Shown piece by piece: positions 24,645 to 33,564 of a stretch of DNA of 64,000 bases. A program made the position numbers and the translations under genes. This DNA is from Mesobacillus jeotgali (GTDB taxonomy: Bacteria; Bacillota; Bacilli; Bacillales; Cytobacillaceae). The notes beneath the pieces are model-generated. The model ran no database searches, was not told the origin of the DNA, and saw nothing but the letters and a program-made list of their open reading frames with translations. The DNA is taken from the NCBI RefSeq assembly GCF_014856545.2, contig NZ_CP109811.1, positions 1,544,001-1,608,000 on the forward strand. Reading direction: 5' to 3'. Each line of letters starts with the position of its first letter. The stretch's first letter is position 1.

Positions 24645-25520
24645 ATGCTGTCTAAAGAAGATACGGTAATTGGCTTTATTGGAACAGGCGTTATGGGAAA
24701 AAGTATGGCAGGCCATCTGCTTGGTGCGGGCTATCAGCTCACTGTATATACAAGGACGAGGGAAAAGGCAGCTGATTTGCTGGAAAAAGGAGCAGTCTGG
24801 TCAGATTCTCCACGTGACGTAGCACAGAAGGCAGATGTCATTTTTACGATTGTCGGTTACCCATCAGACGTGGAAGAAATTTATCTTGGGGAAGACGGCC
24901 TTATCGCCAATGCTAAGCAAGGCAGTTATTTAATTGATATGACCACGTCGACTCCATCCCTTGCAAAAGAAATTTATGAAAAGGCTAAAGAGAAAGGGAT
25001 TCATGCAATTGATGCGCCTGTTTCTGGCGGTGATATTGGTGCGCGCGAAGCAAGACTCGCCATCATGGTGGGTAGCGATGATGAGGCTTTTCTTAAGGTA
25101 GAGCCACTGCTTAACATCCTTGGAACAAATATTGTTCACCAGGGAGAGGCAGGTGCCGGGCAGCACACAAAAATGTGCAACCAAATCGCGATAGCTTCAA
25201 ATATGATCGGTGTTTGCGAAGCGATTATTTATGCAGAAAAAGCAGGACTGGATCCGGAAACCGTATTAAAGAGCATATCAACGGGAGCAGCAGGCAGCTG
25301 GTCGCTCTCCAACCTGGCTCCAAGGATGATTGATGGTAATTTCGAGCCTGGTTTTTACATCAAGCACTTTATCAAGGATATGAAAATCGCCCTCGATGAA
25401 GCCAAGCGGATGGATATGGAAGTACCAGGACTTTCTTTGGCATTGTCGCTGTATGAACAACTAGCGGAAAAAGGCGAAGAAAACAGCGGTACTCAGGCGC
25501 TATATAAGTACTGGAAATAA
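24645..25520 (+). CDS. ykwC: 3-hydroxyisobutyrate dehydrogenase family oxidoreductase (YkwC)
   Basis: A 291-residue beta-hydroxyacid dehydrogenase. The dinucleotide motif GFIGTGVMG is at 10-18, the substrate motif [11 protein letters not shown] at about 123-133, and the catalytic lysine K177 lies in [11 protein letters not shown]. These enzymes oxidise short 3-hydroxy acids with NAD(P); the substrate of YkwC is not known. RBS AAGGAG. It may be controlled by the sigma-B-like promoter and leader hairpin upstream, which would make it a general stress gene. Confidence 0.87.
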   Translation: MLSKEDTVIGFIGTGVMGKSMAGHLLGAGYQLTVYTRTREKAADLLEKGAVWSDSPRDVAQKADVIFTIVGYPSDVEEIYLGEDGLIANAKQGSYLIDMTTSTPSLAKEIYEKAKEKGIHAIDAPVSGGDIGAREARLAIMVGSDDEAFLKVEPLLNILGTNIVHQGEAGAGQHTKMCNQIAIASNMIGVCEAIIYAEKAGLDPETVLKSISTGAAGSWSLSNLAPRMIDGNFEPGFYIKHFIKDMKIALDEAKRMDMEVPGLSLALSLYEQLAEKGEENSGTQALYKYWK

Positions 25521-25589
25521 TCATAATATTTGCTAGTCATAGACCCCTCTCCAGGTAAAGATACTATAACCTAAAGGAGGGGAATTTTT

Positions 25590-25766
25590 ATGGCTAAAAG
25601 GACGAAAAAGAACGACCCGCAGCAAAAGAACAAGAAGGGTTTTGATTCTGCAGTCATTGATTCTGAGTTCTCACATGAGATTGGCAGTGCTGCGACTAAT
25701 AAGATCCATAAGGATAAAGCAAAAAAAGAGAAAGCTTCTAAGAATAACGGAAAATACAAGGGATAA
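25590..25766 (+). CDS. Small basic protein, 58 aa
   Basis: A 58-codon ORF with a very strong AAAGGAGGGG site 6 bp before its ATG. The protein is lysine-rich at both ends (MAKRTKKND..., ...KASKNNGKYKG) with a more neutral middle containing FSHEIGSA. No signal or membrane segment. The composition recalls small spore or nucleic-acid-binding proteins of Bacillaceae, but I cannot name the family. It is a complete unit with a terminator at 25770, shared with convergent patA. Confidence 0.75.
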   Translation: MAKRTKKNDPQQKNKKGFDSAVIDSEFSHEIGSAATNKIHKDKAKKEKASKNNGKYKG

Positions 25767-25769
25767 TAT

Positions 25770-25800
25770 AAAGCCGTTCCTGCTGAGGAACGGCTTTCCA
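25770..25800. terminator. Bidirectional intrinsic terminator
   Basis: AAAGCCGTTCC TGCTGA GGAACGGCTTT hairpin between the 58-aa gene and patA. Confidence 0.85.
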
Positions 25801-25804
25801 AGTT

Positions 25805-26947
25805 TTATTGCAAGTAACTTTCCAAACGATCAAGCCCTTCTTTTAGCGTATCCATTGAGTACGCATAAGAAAGCCGGAAATATCCCTCTCCAAATTCAGA
25901 GAATGCACTCCCTGGAACCACTGCCAATTTTGCTTCATTGACCAGTTCCATACAAAAATCAAAAGATGAAATATTGGAAGCTGGGATTTTGACGAAGAAG
26001 TAAAACGCGCCCTCAGGCTTGATTACATCAAGTCCCATAGACTGGAGTCTGTTGAATACATAATCCCGCCTTGAAGCATACTCCTGCTTCATTGGCAATG
26101 CATCATCAATTCCGGCTGTCAAAGCCTCTAAAGCAGCCATTTGCGAAATCGACGTTGCACAAGTTACATTGTATTGATGCACCTTTAAAATATGCTTGGC
26201 TAAATATTCAGGGGCAAACAGCATGCCTATCCGCCAACCGGTCATCGAGTGGGATTTGGAAAGTCCGTTGATGACAATGGTTTTTTCTTTCATGAATTGG
26301 GCAATTGAAACATGCCTTTGCTCATAAACAAGTTCACTGTATATTTCATCAGCGAGGACAAAGATATCCTTGTCCTTAAGCAGCTGGGCTATTTCCTTCA
26401 GTTCTTCCTCATTCAAGCTGACTCCGGTAGGGTTTGAGGGATATGGAAGGACGATACACCTTGTTTTATCAGTAATCAAACTTTCTATCAGCTCTGGTGT
26501 CATCCTGAATTGTGTATTCCTGATATCCGCATAGACTGGTATGGCACCGCATAGCTTGATGATTGGTTCATATCCCGGATAAACAGGCCCAGGGATGATC
26601 ACTTCACATCCTTCTTCAAGAATGGTCCTGAAAGTGATATCAATAGCCTCGCTCGCTCCAACTGTAATAATCGCTTCATGCTCCGCTGAATAATCCACAT
26701 TATATTTTTTACGATAAAAATCAGTTGCAGCTATTCTTAGCTGGATCAGACCAGCGTTATGTGTATATGTAGTGATGTTCTGATCAATTGCTTTCTTGCC
26801 AGCTTCCTTGACATGTTCAGGTGTCGGAAAATCAGGCTGACCTATAGTTAGGGAGACCATGTCTTTCACATCTGCCACCATGTTAAAGAATTTCCTGATT
26901 CCCGAGATTTCGATATTTTTAACCCGATTGTTAATTAAATGTTCCAC
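25805..26947 (-). CDS. patA: Aminotransferase PatA (N-acetyl-LL-diaminopimelate aminotransferase)
   Basis: A 380-residue class I aminotransferase. The PLP lysine is in NGLSKSHSMTGWRIG (K231 from the chosen start), with NPTG and DEIY motifs upstream. I place the start at the GTG at 26947: GGAGGG is 9 nt upstream, whereas the ATG at 26956 directly abuts it, and the protein then begins like B. subtilis PatA (EHL...IEISGIRKF). It catalyses the aminotransferase step of the acetylated lysine/diaminopimelate pathway, together with dapH and dapL in this window. Confidence 0.87.
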   Translation of the reverse strand: MEHLINNRVKNIEISGIRKFFNMVADVKDMVSLTIGQPDFPTPEHVKEAGKKAIDQNITTYTHNAGLIQLRIAATDFYRKKYNVDYSAEHEAIITVGASEAIDITFRTILEEGCEVIIPGPVYPGYEPIIKLCGAIPVYADIRNTQFRMTPELIESLITDKTRCIVLPYPSNPTGVSLNEEELKEIAQLLKDKDIFVLADEIYSELVYEQRHVSIAQFMKEKTIVINGLSKSHSMTGWRIGMLFAPEYLAKHILKVHQYNVTCATSISQMAALEALTAGIDDALPMKQEYASRRDYVFNRLQSMGLDVIKPEGAFYFFVKIPASNISSFDFCMELVNEAKLAVVPGSAFSEFGEGYFRLSYAYSMDTLKEGLDRLESYLQ

Positions 26948-27087
26948 TTCTTTCATCCCTCCGATTGAATATCACTATTTTACCATGATGAACTCAAAAG
27001 GTGTAAGGAACGGCTGCTAAACAAAAAGGAAATTTATACATGGCAGCGAATATTAATTATTGAAAGAATCAAAAGGAGTGGATCTAT

Positions 27088-27561
27088 TTGAAATTGGAAG
27101 AAATGAAAGCACATTATACAGAATTTGATGGATGGATCGAGTCATTGAAAGGACTAACAGACTCTGAGTGGAATATGCCTTTGGGGGAGGGGAAATGGTC
27201 TGTAGCAGCGGTTGTATCGCATCTGCTTTTCTGGGATCAATATTCACTAAAGGAAAGGTTCCCTTATTTCAAAGAAGGAGCGGAACTGGATTCCTATCCT
27301 GACTTCCAAATTATCAACGAACGAGCAAGAGAGTATGCAGAAAATACAGCCACAAAGGAAGAAATTCTTGATGGACTGCTTGCCGTACGCGTGGAATTCC
27401 ATAAGATGCTTGATAAATTGGATGATGAAAAATTGGCTGTGGCATTCAAAATTTCTGACCACCACATGACGACAGGTACATATATCATCGATTTTATCGA
27501 GCACGACCTTTATCATCAAAAGCAGGTAAATGCGGTATTAGGCAGGACACTAGTAAAATGA
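27088..27561 (+). CDS. DinB/YfiT-like putative metal-dependent hydrolase
   Basis: A 157-residue four-helix-bundle protein of the DinB superfamily. Metal-site histidines are expected in VVSHLLFWDQ (near residue 43) and in IEHDLYHQKQ near the C-terminus, giving the usual three-His site. It starts at a TTG with AAAGGAG 9 nt upstream. The superfamily includes bacillithiol and mycothiol S-transferases; which activity applies here is unknown. It is monocistronic, with a terminator about 105 bp downstream. Confidence 0.8.
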   Translation: MKLEEMKAHYTEFDGWIESLKGLTDSEWNMPLGEGKWSVAAVVSHLLFWDQYSLKERFPYFKEGAELDSYPDFQIINERAREYAENTATKEEILDGLLAVRVEFHKMLDKLDDEKLAVAFKISDHHMTTGTYIIDFIEHDLYHQKQVNAVLGRTLVK

Positions 27562-27667
27562 TTAAGACCTTTTCATATACAATTTGCTTGAACTGACCAT
27601 TTCTTCCGGTGCATATAAAGCTGCGGATGCAAGGGTTCATTCGGAAAACAGTAATCGTTAATAAGAG

Positions 27668-27698
27668 AAGCAAACCGAGCTTTCGGTTTGCTTTTTTA
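27668..27698 (+). terminator. Intrinsic terminator
   Basis: AAGCAAACCGA GCT TTCGGTTTGCTT hairpin followed by a run of T. The 27562-27667 stretch before it shows no gene. Confidence 0.85.
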
Positions 27699-27838
27699 TT
27701 TGGTTTGATTCTGTATATTTCCCATGCAGGCTTGCCATTTTGACTACTATAGCACATTCAATCTCATAAGCTAAACAGTTTAAATCATCCTGCCGATAAG
27801 AGGTATATAGTACTAATTCTATAACAAGAAGGAAGATC

Positions 27839-28744
27839 ATGATGAATGACAGCAGTATATTATTAGAATCAGGCACGAATGAACTTGAAATTGTCGAATT
27901 TGGCATAGGCCAGAATAAATTTGCGATAAATGTCATGAAAGTGAAAGAAATTCTTAACCCCGTACCGGTAGTGGCGATTCCAAACGCTCACCCATTTGTT
28001 GAAGGAATCATGGAGCTGCGGGGCGAAGTGCTTCCAGTCATCAATGTCGCTACAGCGCTAGGGCTTAAAGAATCAACAAATCCACAGTTGGATAAGTTCA
28101 TCGTTGCGGAATTCAATCAGATTAAGACAGTGTTCCATGTCCATGCGGTTTCGCAAATTCACCGAATCTCCTGGTCCCAAATTGAGAAGCCGTCAGACAT
28201 GTATCAGGGTCAAGAGAGCCAAATTATCGGAGTCATCAAGCTGGGAGGAGAAATGGTACTTTTCCTGGACTTTGAAAAAATCCTTCTTGAGATCAACCCT
28301 GAGTCTGGAATCAAGATTAGCGATGTTAAGAAACTTGGTCCCAGGGAACGCTCTATGAAAAGGATTGTGATTGCGGAAGACTCTGCAATGTTAAGGAAAA
28401 TGCTTCATGACACCTTGAGTGAAGCTGGATTCCAGTACCTTGAATTCTTTGAGAATGGCCATGATGCCATCTCCTATCTTGAACAGCTGGCAGTGGATGC
28501 CGATGTTTTTTCAGAGTCAGTACAACTGGTGATCACAGACATAGAAATGCCGCAAATGGATGGACATCATCTTACAAAGAGAATAAAAGAGCACTCCGTT
28601 CTGCAAAAACTTCCTGTAATCATTTTTTCATCTTTGATCACGAATGAACTGCGACACAAGGGGAGTGTAGTGGGAGCAGATGCACAGATCAGCAAGCCAG
28701 AGATTAGCGAACTGGTGCTGAAAATTGATGAATTGATTTTATAG
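27839..28744 (+). CDS. cheV: Chemotaxis coupling/adaptation protein CheV
   Basis: A 301-residue protein with an N-terminal CheW domain (about 10-155, including MELRGEVLPVINV) and a C-terminal response-regulator receiver domain (about 172-300). The phosphorylated aspartate is D234 in VITDIEMPQMDG, and the switch lysine is in QISKPE near the end. CheV links chemoreceptors to CheA and tunes adaptation through phosphorylation. RBS AGGAAG; ATG at 27839 or the next codon. Position between patA and ykyB matches B. subtilis. Confidence 0.95.
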   Translation: MMNDSSILLESGTNELEIVEFGIGQNKFAINVMKVKEILNPVPVVAIPNAHPFVEGIMELRGEVLPVINVATALGLKESTNPQLDKFIVAEFNQIKTVFHVHAVSQIHRISWSQIEKPSDMYQGQESQIIGVIKLGGEMVLFLDFEKILLEINPESGIKISDVKKLGPRERSMKRIVIAEDSAMLRKMLHDTLSEAGFQYLEFFENGHDAISYLEQLAVDADVFSESVQLVITDIEMPQMDGHHLTKRIKEHSVLQKLPVIIFSSLITNELRHKGSVVGADAQISKPEISELVLKIDELIL

Positions 28745-28756
28745 TTCAAAAAAAGC

Positions 28757-28787
28757 AAAAAGAAAGCTGACTTCTCAGCTTTCTTTT
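28757..28787. terminator. Bidirectional intrinsic terminator
   Basis: AAGAAAGCTGA CTTC TCAGCTTTCTT hairpin between the cheV stop and the end of ykyB, with A and T tails. Confidence 0.85.
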
Positions 28788-29257
28788 ATGGATACCGTTC
28801 TCCCAGTTTCTTGAATACAGGTTTGGCATACTTCCTCGTCTTGCCTGCTCCGGCGGTTTCGTTGGATTCTTTTAGGCCTGTGTAGGATGACAATAGCCTT
28901 TTCGCGCTGGTCAATGAAATGGTGGCTCTTGGATTCCTCACTGACTGATCGAGTTTTCCTAAGTGGGGAAGCTGCTCGAAGTCCTGTTTAGTCGGCGGGA
29001 TGTGAAATGTGTACTCACCGCAAACCACCAAGACGTCTGATTGCTGCTGGCTGTTTCTCGGATTGTTTGAAAAATGGAGTCCTGTTTTTTTAGCTTTGCC
29101 TTCAGCAAGCATTTTTTTTAATCGCATCATGTTTCAACTGATATAAAAACTTCGGATTAGGAGCAGTCTTGGCATGACGGTTCACAGTGAAGATTGCTTG
29201 TGAGAGGTTCTCGATCGTTGGGCGGAGTGAGGGGATCTTGTTCCTTTCATTATTCAA
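28786..29257 (-). pseudogene. ykyB: ykyB, split by a one-base frameshift in an A8 run
   Basis: The 5' frame starts at a TTG at 29257 (AAAGGAG 9 nt upstream) and gives PTIENLSQAIFTVNRHAKTA..., a clear YkyB N-terminus, but stops after HDAIKKNAC. The rest (MLAEGKAKKTGLHFSNNP... to KPVFKKLGERYP) is in the next frame. Both parts join exactly on the B. subtilis YkyB pattern if the run of eight A (minus strand; T at 29112-29119) were seven. So the gene carries one extra base. This may be a sequencing error, a real mutation, or transcriptional slippage on A8. YkyB function is unknown. All conserved regions are otherwise intact. Confidence 0.85.
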
Positions 29258-29368
29258 TGGGATAGGCTCCTTTCATTATTACGGCATTTGTTTATAAGAC
29301 TTTCATTATCTAATATCATTATACCCTTAATTTGGCTGATTGAGAAATAGAAGCCTTTTGATGGAGAA

Positions 29369-29866
29369 TTATCGTGTGATTGTTACTCTAGTTCCATTTG
29401 GTACTTGCCGAGCCAGCTCCAGTACATCTTGATTATGCATGCGAATGCACCCTTTCGAAACAGCCTTGCCGATCGATGCTGGATTATTTGTTCCATGAAT
29501 GCCATAACCAAGTTTTGATAACGACAGCCACATGGAGCCATATGGGCCACCAGGGTTAGGTTCTCTGTTTACAACGACATATTCGCCGATGGGAGTTTGC
29601 GTCAGCATTTTCCCGATGCCCACGGGATAGGATTTTATCAGCTTGCCGGAGCGGAAAAGTGTAAGCCTTTTGCTGCCTAATGATACCGAAATCGAGTAAG
29701 GAATGGTAGACGGGTCAGGAAGTCCGGGAATGACGATTCGCTGGCCGGGATAGATAAGTGAAGGGCTAATAATGCCAGGGTTTGCAGCCAGGATTTGTGG
29801 AAGCGGCCTGCGATAGTTTGCGGCAATCAGTGCCAGCGTCTCGCCTCTTTTAACAATATGATACAT
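29369..29866 (-). CDS. ykuD: L,D-transpeptidase YkuD with N-terminal LysM
   Basis: A 165-residue protein with a LysM domain ([18 protein letters not shown]..., residues 2-47) that binds peptidoglycan and an L,D-transpeptidase domain (55-164). The active site HGTN starts at H124, and SKGCIRMHN contains the nucleophile C140, R142 and H144. It forms 3-3 or related peptide cross-links in peptidoglycan; the B. subtilis protein is a spore protein. There is no classical signal peptide, as in B. subtilis. The ATG at 29866 has GGAGGAG upstream. Confidence 0.94.
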   Translation of the reverse strand: MYHIVKRGETLALIAANYRRPLPQILAANPGIISPSLIYPGQRIVIPGLPDPSTIPYSISVSLGSKRLTLFRSGKLIKSYPVGIGKMLTQTPIGEYVVVNREPNPGGPYGSMWLSLSKLGYGIHGTNNPASIGKAVSKGCIRMHNQDVLELARQVPNGTRVTITR

Positions 29867-30069
29867 AAAATCTCCTCCTCTAATGCAGTGTATGCCGGTT
29901 TTTTGAGGAGGGCTCCTCACGGTTATCGAGTGTCGTTTTTTAGCGAAACTTTGTAAATTTTTAAAAAATAGTATCGTTTTTCCTTATTCATAAAGGTAAA
30001 ATAGGAATATAAAACTAGTTCGTAGTCATGTACCAGGTACTATTGTACTTCTGGAATGAGGATGGTTAG

Positions 30070-32187
30070 ATGAATCAGATCAAGCAATCAAGAATAACTA
30101 AACTAAAAAGCAATCTTGCTTCGACAAAAATAGAACAGATGATTTCAGATATCATCTTTAAACATGTGAAAGACCTTGTTTTTATCATGAAGGTCGAACC
30201 GGGTAATCAATTCCGTTACTTATTTGCCAATGAGAACGGACTGATCCATGCTGGGATGGCTGCACACGATATCGGCAGGACGATGGACGAGGTTTTACCT
30301 CAAGGCCATCTGAACCCTTTGAAAAACCATTATATAAAGGCAGTGAAAGAGGGAGTGGAAGTTGTTTTCCATGATGAGGTAGACTTGGAGAATGACAGAC
30401 AGGTTCTTGGCGAGACCCTTTTGACCCCAATCAAGGCAGCTGACGGGAAAGTTCAATATGTTGTGGCAGTCACTAGGGATATGACAGAAAACTTCAAAGA
30501 AAAGAATAGATTGATTGATAGCGAGCAACGGTACCGCTCACTCATTGACCATAATCTGGATGCGGTCTTTTCAATTGATTTGAAGGGAAAGATATTGGAT
30601 GTCAACCCGGCCGCTCAATTATTGACAGGCTATACTGTCAAACAGCTTAAATCAAAAAAAATCAGTGGCTTGATATGTGAAAGTGATCTGCCGACTTTTA
30701 ATGAAGTCTTATCCGATACGAAAATGGGCAATGCTAAGGAATCGCTCGATTGCCGGTTCATGCACCGAAAAGGTAATTTCCTTACGGTTCACATGAAGAC
30801 GATTCCCATTGTGATCCATTCTGAAATAAAGGGTATGTATATCATTATCCGAGATCTTTCCGAGCAGGCGAAAAGCACTGAACTTATTAAGTACATGGCA
30901 TTCCATGACCAGCTGACAGGTTTGCGCAACAGGCGCGCACTCTTGGATCAACTGGATAGTCTTGTTAAGAATGTAAAAAAGCAAAGAGCTGAATTTGCAT
31001 TACTGTTTTTGGACATTGACCGTTTCAAGTACTTAAATGATACGCTAGGTCATCTTGTTGGTGACCAGATTCTAAAACAAGTAGCACATCGGTTGATTGA
31101 TATCCAAAAAGAAAACTGTACTGTTTACAGACAGGGAGGCGATGAATTCATCATTGTCCTCGAAAAGACAGGCAGAAATGGTGCTGGGGAGTTTGCGCAA
31201 AAAGTATTATGCAGGTTCAATGAATCTTTTTATTTCAATTCACAGGAATATTATATCACACCAAGTATTGGGATCAGCCTTTTTCCGAATGATGGCAAAG
31301 ATGCAGAAACATTGATTAAATATGCTGATGAAGCCTTATATAGCGTCAAAGAAAAAGGAAAGGCCCATTATCAATTTTATCGATCGGACATGCAGTCAAC
31401 CGGTGTTAATGTCATAACGCTCGAAGCCCATCTGCGAAAAGCGATTGAACGAAACGAACTTGAGCTCTATTATCAGCCGCAAATCAATTTAGTTACCAAT
31501 GAAATATCCAGCTTCGAAGCATTGCTGCGATGGAATAACAGTGAGCTGGGCTTTATTTCACCAGCCGAATTCATCCCGCTTGCAGAGGACACTGGATTGA
31601 TCATTCCAATTGGCAACTGGGTTATTGACAGGGCATGCTTTCAAATCAAGGAATGGACGAAAAAAACAGGGAATCCAATCCGGATCGCTATTAACATTTC
31701 TCCCAAGCAATTTATGCAGCTGGATTTAGTGCGGGTCATCAAGAACTCGATAGAGAAGCATAGTATTGACCCATCACTTCTGGAGATTGAAATTACTGAA
31801 GGCGCCATGCAGGATACAAAAGAGACAATCCCGATCCTGAAACGGTTGAAGGACCTGGGAATCAAAATCTCGGTAGATGATTTTGGAACAGGGTATTCTT
31901 CGCTAAGTTATTTGAAACAGTTTCCGATAGATGTATTGAAAATTGACCAGAGCTTTATAAGGGATATCAAGTACAGCGGCAAGGATGCAGCGATTATCAC
32001 GACGATCATCCACCTGGGCAATAGTCTCGGCATGGAAGTGATTGCAGAGGGTGTTGAAGAGCAGAGCCAGGTTGATTTCCTGACAAATGCCGATTGCGAA
32101 AAAGCACAGGGATACTTTTTTGCCAGACCATTAAAGGCCGAGGAAGCAGAGGAAAAGTTCATCCTGAAACCAAAAACAAGCAGCTGA
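30070..32187 (+). CDS. PAS-GGDEF-EAL cyclic-di-GMP turnover protein
   Basis: A 705-residue soluble protein with two PAS-like sensor domains (about 20-150 and 155-275), a GGDEF domain and an EAL domain. GGDEF is intact at 356-360, but the segment before it (NCTVYRQ) lacks the RxxD product-inhibition site. The EAL motif is intact (E483-L485), as are NISPKQF, EITEGA and VDDFGTGYSS, so phosphodiesterase activity looks possible too. No membrane segment, so the PAS domains sense cytosolic signals. It replaces genes found in this interval of B. subtilis. Its stop abuts that of ykuE. Confidence 0.9.
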   Translation: MNQIKQSRITKLKSNLASTKIEQMISDIIFKHVKDLVFIMKVEPGNQFRYLFANENGLIHAGMAAHDIGRTMDEVLPQGHLNPLKNHYIKAVKEGVEVVFHDEVDLENDRQVLGETLLTPIKAADGKVQYVVAVTRDMTENFKEKNRLIDSEQRYRSLIDHNLDAVFSIDLKGKILDVNPAAQLLTGYTVKQLKSKKISGLICESDLPTFNEVLSDTKMGNAKESLDCRFMHRKGNFLTVHMKTIPIVIHSEIKGMYIIIRDLSEQAKSTELIKYMAFHDQLTGLRNRRALLDQLDSLVKNVKKQRAEFALLFLDIDRFKYLNDTLGHLVGDQILKQVAHRLIDIQKENCTVYRQGGDEFIIVLEKTGRNGAGEFAQKVLCRFNESFYFNSQEYYITPSIGISLFPNDGKDAETLIKYADEALYSVKEKGKAHYQFYRSDMQSTGVNVITLEAHLRKAIERNELELYYQPQINLVTNEISSFEALLRWNNSELGFISPAEFIPLAEDTGLIIPIGNWVIDRACFQIKEWTKKTGNPIRIAINISPKQFMQLDLVRVIKNSIEKHSIDPSLLEIEITEGAMQDTKETIPILKRLKDLGIKISVDDFGTGYSSLSYLKQFPIDVLKIDQSFIRDIKYSGKDAAIITTIIHLGNSLGMEVIAEGVEEQSQVDFLTNADCEKAQGYFFARPLKAEEAEEKFILKPKTSS

Positions 32188-32201
32188 TCAGCTGCTTGTT
32201 T
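32174..32201. terminator. Perfect 28-bp palindrome covering both convergent stop codons
   Basis: AAACAAGCAGCTGA/TCAGCTGCTTGTTT is centred exactly between the TGA of the GGDEF-EAL gene (32185-32187) and the TGA of ykuE (32188-32190, minus strand). It is likely a bidirectional terminator. Confidence 0.75.
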
Positions 32202-33069
32202 CTTTACTTTTGAAGGTAAAAATCGCAAGTTCAGGCTGGGATAAGAACCTGAAAGGAAGCCTGGTCGTTCCAAGGCCGCGATTCACGTATAGTGTCAGAT
32301 CATTATTGCTGCCTGCAGTGTAAAAGCCCTCAACATATTTTTCAGCAAAAGGCGGTGTGACCAGTGGGCCGTAAAATGGAATCTGGATTTGTCCTCCGTG
32401 GCTGTGACCGCTCAGCTGCAAATGTATGGGATGTTCTGCAGCTTCCTCTGCTTTGTCAGGTGCATGGGATAAGAGGATGGTATATGAGTTGTTTGGTATG
32501 TTGGCCATACACGCGTTCAAATCAGGCCTCCCGAGCATAGCATCATCGATTCCGGCTATCCAAACCGAACTGCCATCAAGGAGGTTGATGTTAGCTGAGG
32601 TGTTCAGTAATAAAGAGAAACCTGATTGTTCCATGATTTGTTTATATAAATCTGAACCATAGCCGCCATGGTCATGGTTTCCGTATACGGCAAACTTTCC
32701 GAGAGGCGCATTCAAGTGGCTCAATATGGAAATAAGCCTGTTTTTTTCACCAAAGTGTCTTGGGTCATCGATCAAATCTCCTGTAAAAACGATCAGGTCA
32801 GGATTCAGCTTATTGATTTGGGTGATCAACTGCTTCAGCTGTTCCATCGTATACTGGAATCCAATATGGGTATCACTGAATTGAATAAGCCTCACTCCAT
32901 CAAACCCGGATGGCAGCGCCGCATTTTTAATAGTATGACGGGTAATATCAAGCATGCGGGGTTCGACTTCACGGGCATAGAAATAGCCTCCAGTGCCGAG
33001 TCCTGCAGCAGTTAATGCGGTTCCAACTGCCCTTTTAATAAAAGTCCTCCGAGTGATTTGTTCAGACAT
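32188..33069 (-). CDS. ykuE: Tat-secreted metallophosphoesterase YkuE
   Basis: A 293-residue metallophosphoesterase. The N-terminus MSEQITRRTFIKRA carries a twin-arginine motif (R7, R8) followed by a hydrophobic stretch, so it is exported folded. Metal-site motifs are FSDTHIG, FTGDLIDDP, YGNHDHGG, LLSHAPD and SGHSHGGQ, all present. In B. subtilis YkuE is a Tat substrate that binds the cell wall; its phosphoester substrate is not settled. A TTG at 33081 with GGAG 5 nt upstream is an alternative start adding four residues. Confidence 0.92.
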   Translation of the reverse strand: MSEQITRRTFIKRAVGTALTAAGLGTGGYFYAREVEPRMLDITRHTIKNAALPSGFDGVRLIQFSDTHIGFQYTMEQLKQLITQINKLNPDLIVFTGDLIDDPRHFGEKNRLISILSHLNAPLGKFAVYGNHDHGGYGSDLYKQIMEQSGFSLLLNTSANINLLDGSSVWIAGIDDAMLGRPDLNACMANIPNNSYTILLSHAPDKAEEAAEHPIHLQLSGHSHGGQIQIPFYGPLVTPPFAEKYVEGFYTAGSNNDLTLYVNRGLGTTRLPFRFLSQPELAIFTFKSKETSS

Positions 33070-33254
33070 GAAAAATACCAACCTATCTCCGAATTTTCTC
33101 TACTATACTAGCAAACATACATGGAAAATAGAAGTGCCATTTTTGGGAAAGGTCCCTAATCTTGAAGTTTGGGTGTTTTTAAGACACGACATAAGGGAAG
33201 AGAAAGGAAATATAATAAGCCCTTTTGTAGTTAAGCAGAATTGAGGTGTTGTGG

Positions 33255-33479
33255 ATGGGTGATCATGAACTCAAGATGGAAATGATTTTTATTCCCGCTA
33301 AAAATGGGCAAATAAAAGTTTTTGTGTATGGTTTTAATCATTTAGGAACATGGGGGAATGCAGTAGCCGTCTTTAATGATGAAAGTGTAAGCGCAAAAGG
33401 GTTCAATAAGAAGAGGACAATCGTCCATTCGCTTGCAAAGCTTCATAGGTCGCTTCTGAAAAAGAGGAGAGAAAATTAG
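33255..33479 (+). CDS. Hypothetical protein, 74 aa
   Basis: Starts at the ATG at 33255 with GAGGTG 6-7 nt upstream. The protein (MGDHELKMEMIFIPAKNGQI...) is beta-rich in its first half (KVFVYGFNHLGTWGNAVAVF) and basic at the C-terminus (HRSLLKKRREN). No cysteines or membrane segment. I do not recognise the family. It stands alone between the divergent ykuE and the convergent peptidase gene. Confidence 0.65.
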   Translation: MGDHELKMEMIFIPAKNGQIKVFVYGFNHLGTWGNAVAVFNDESVSAKGFNKKRTIVHSLAKLHRSLLKKRREN

Positions 33480-33521
33480 AACGAATGCCCCATTCTTAAA
33501 AATTCTGTGAATAGAGATAAA

Positions 33522-33556
33522 TAAAAAGACAAGGCCGGAATAATATCCAGCCTTAT
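33522..33556 (-). terminator. Intrinsic terminator of the C39-like peptidase gene
   Basis: On the minus strand AAGGCTGGA TATTAT TCCGGCCTT hairpin followed by GTCTTTTTATTT, 9 bp after the stop. Confidence 0.75.
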
Positions 33557-33564
33557 CCCATAAC

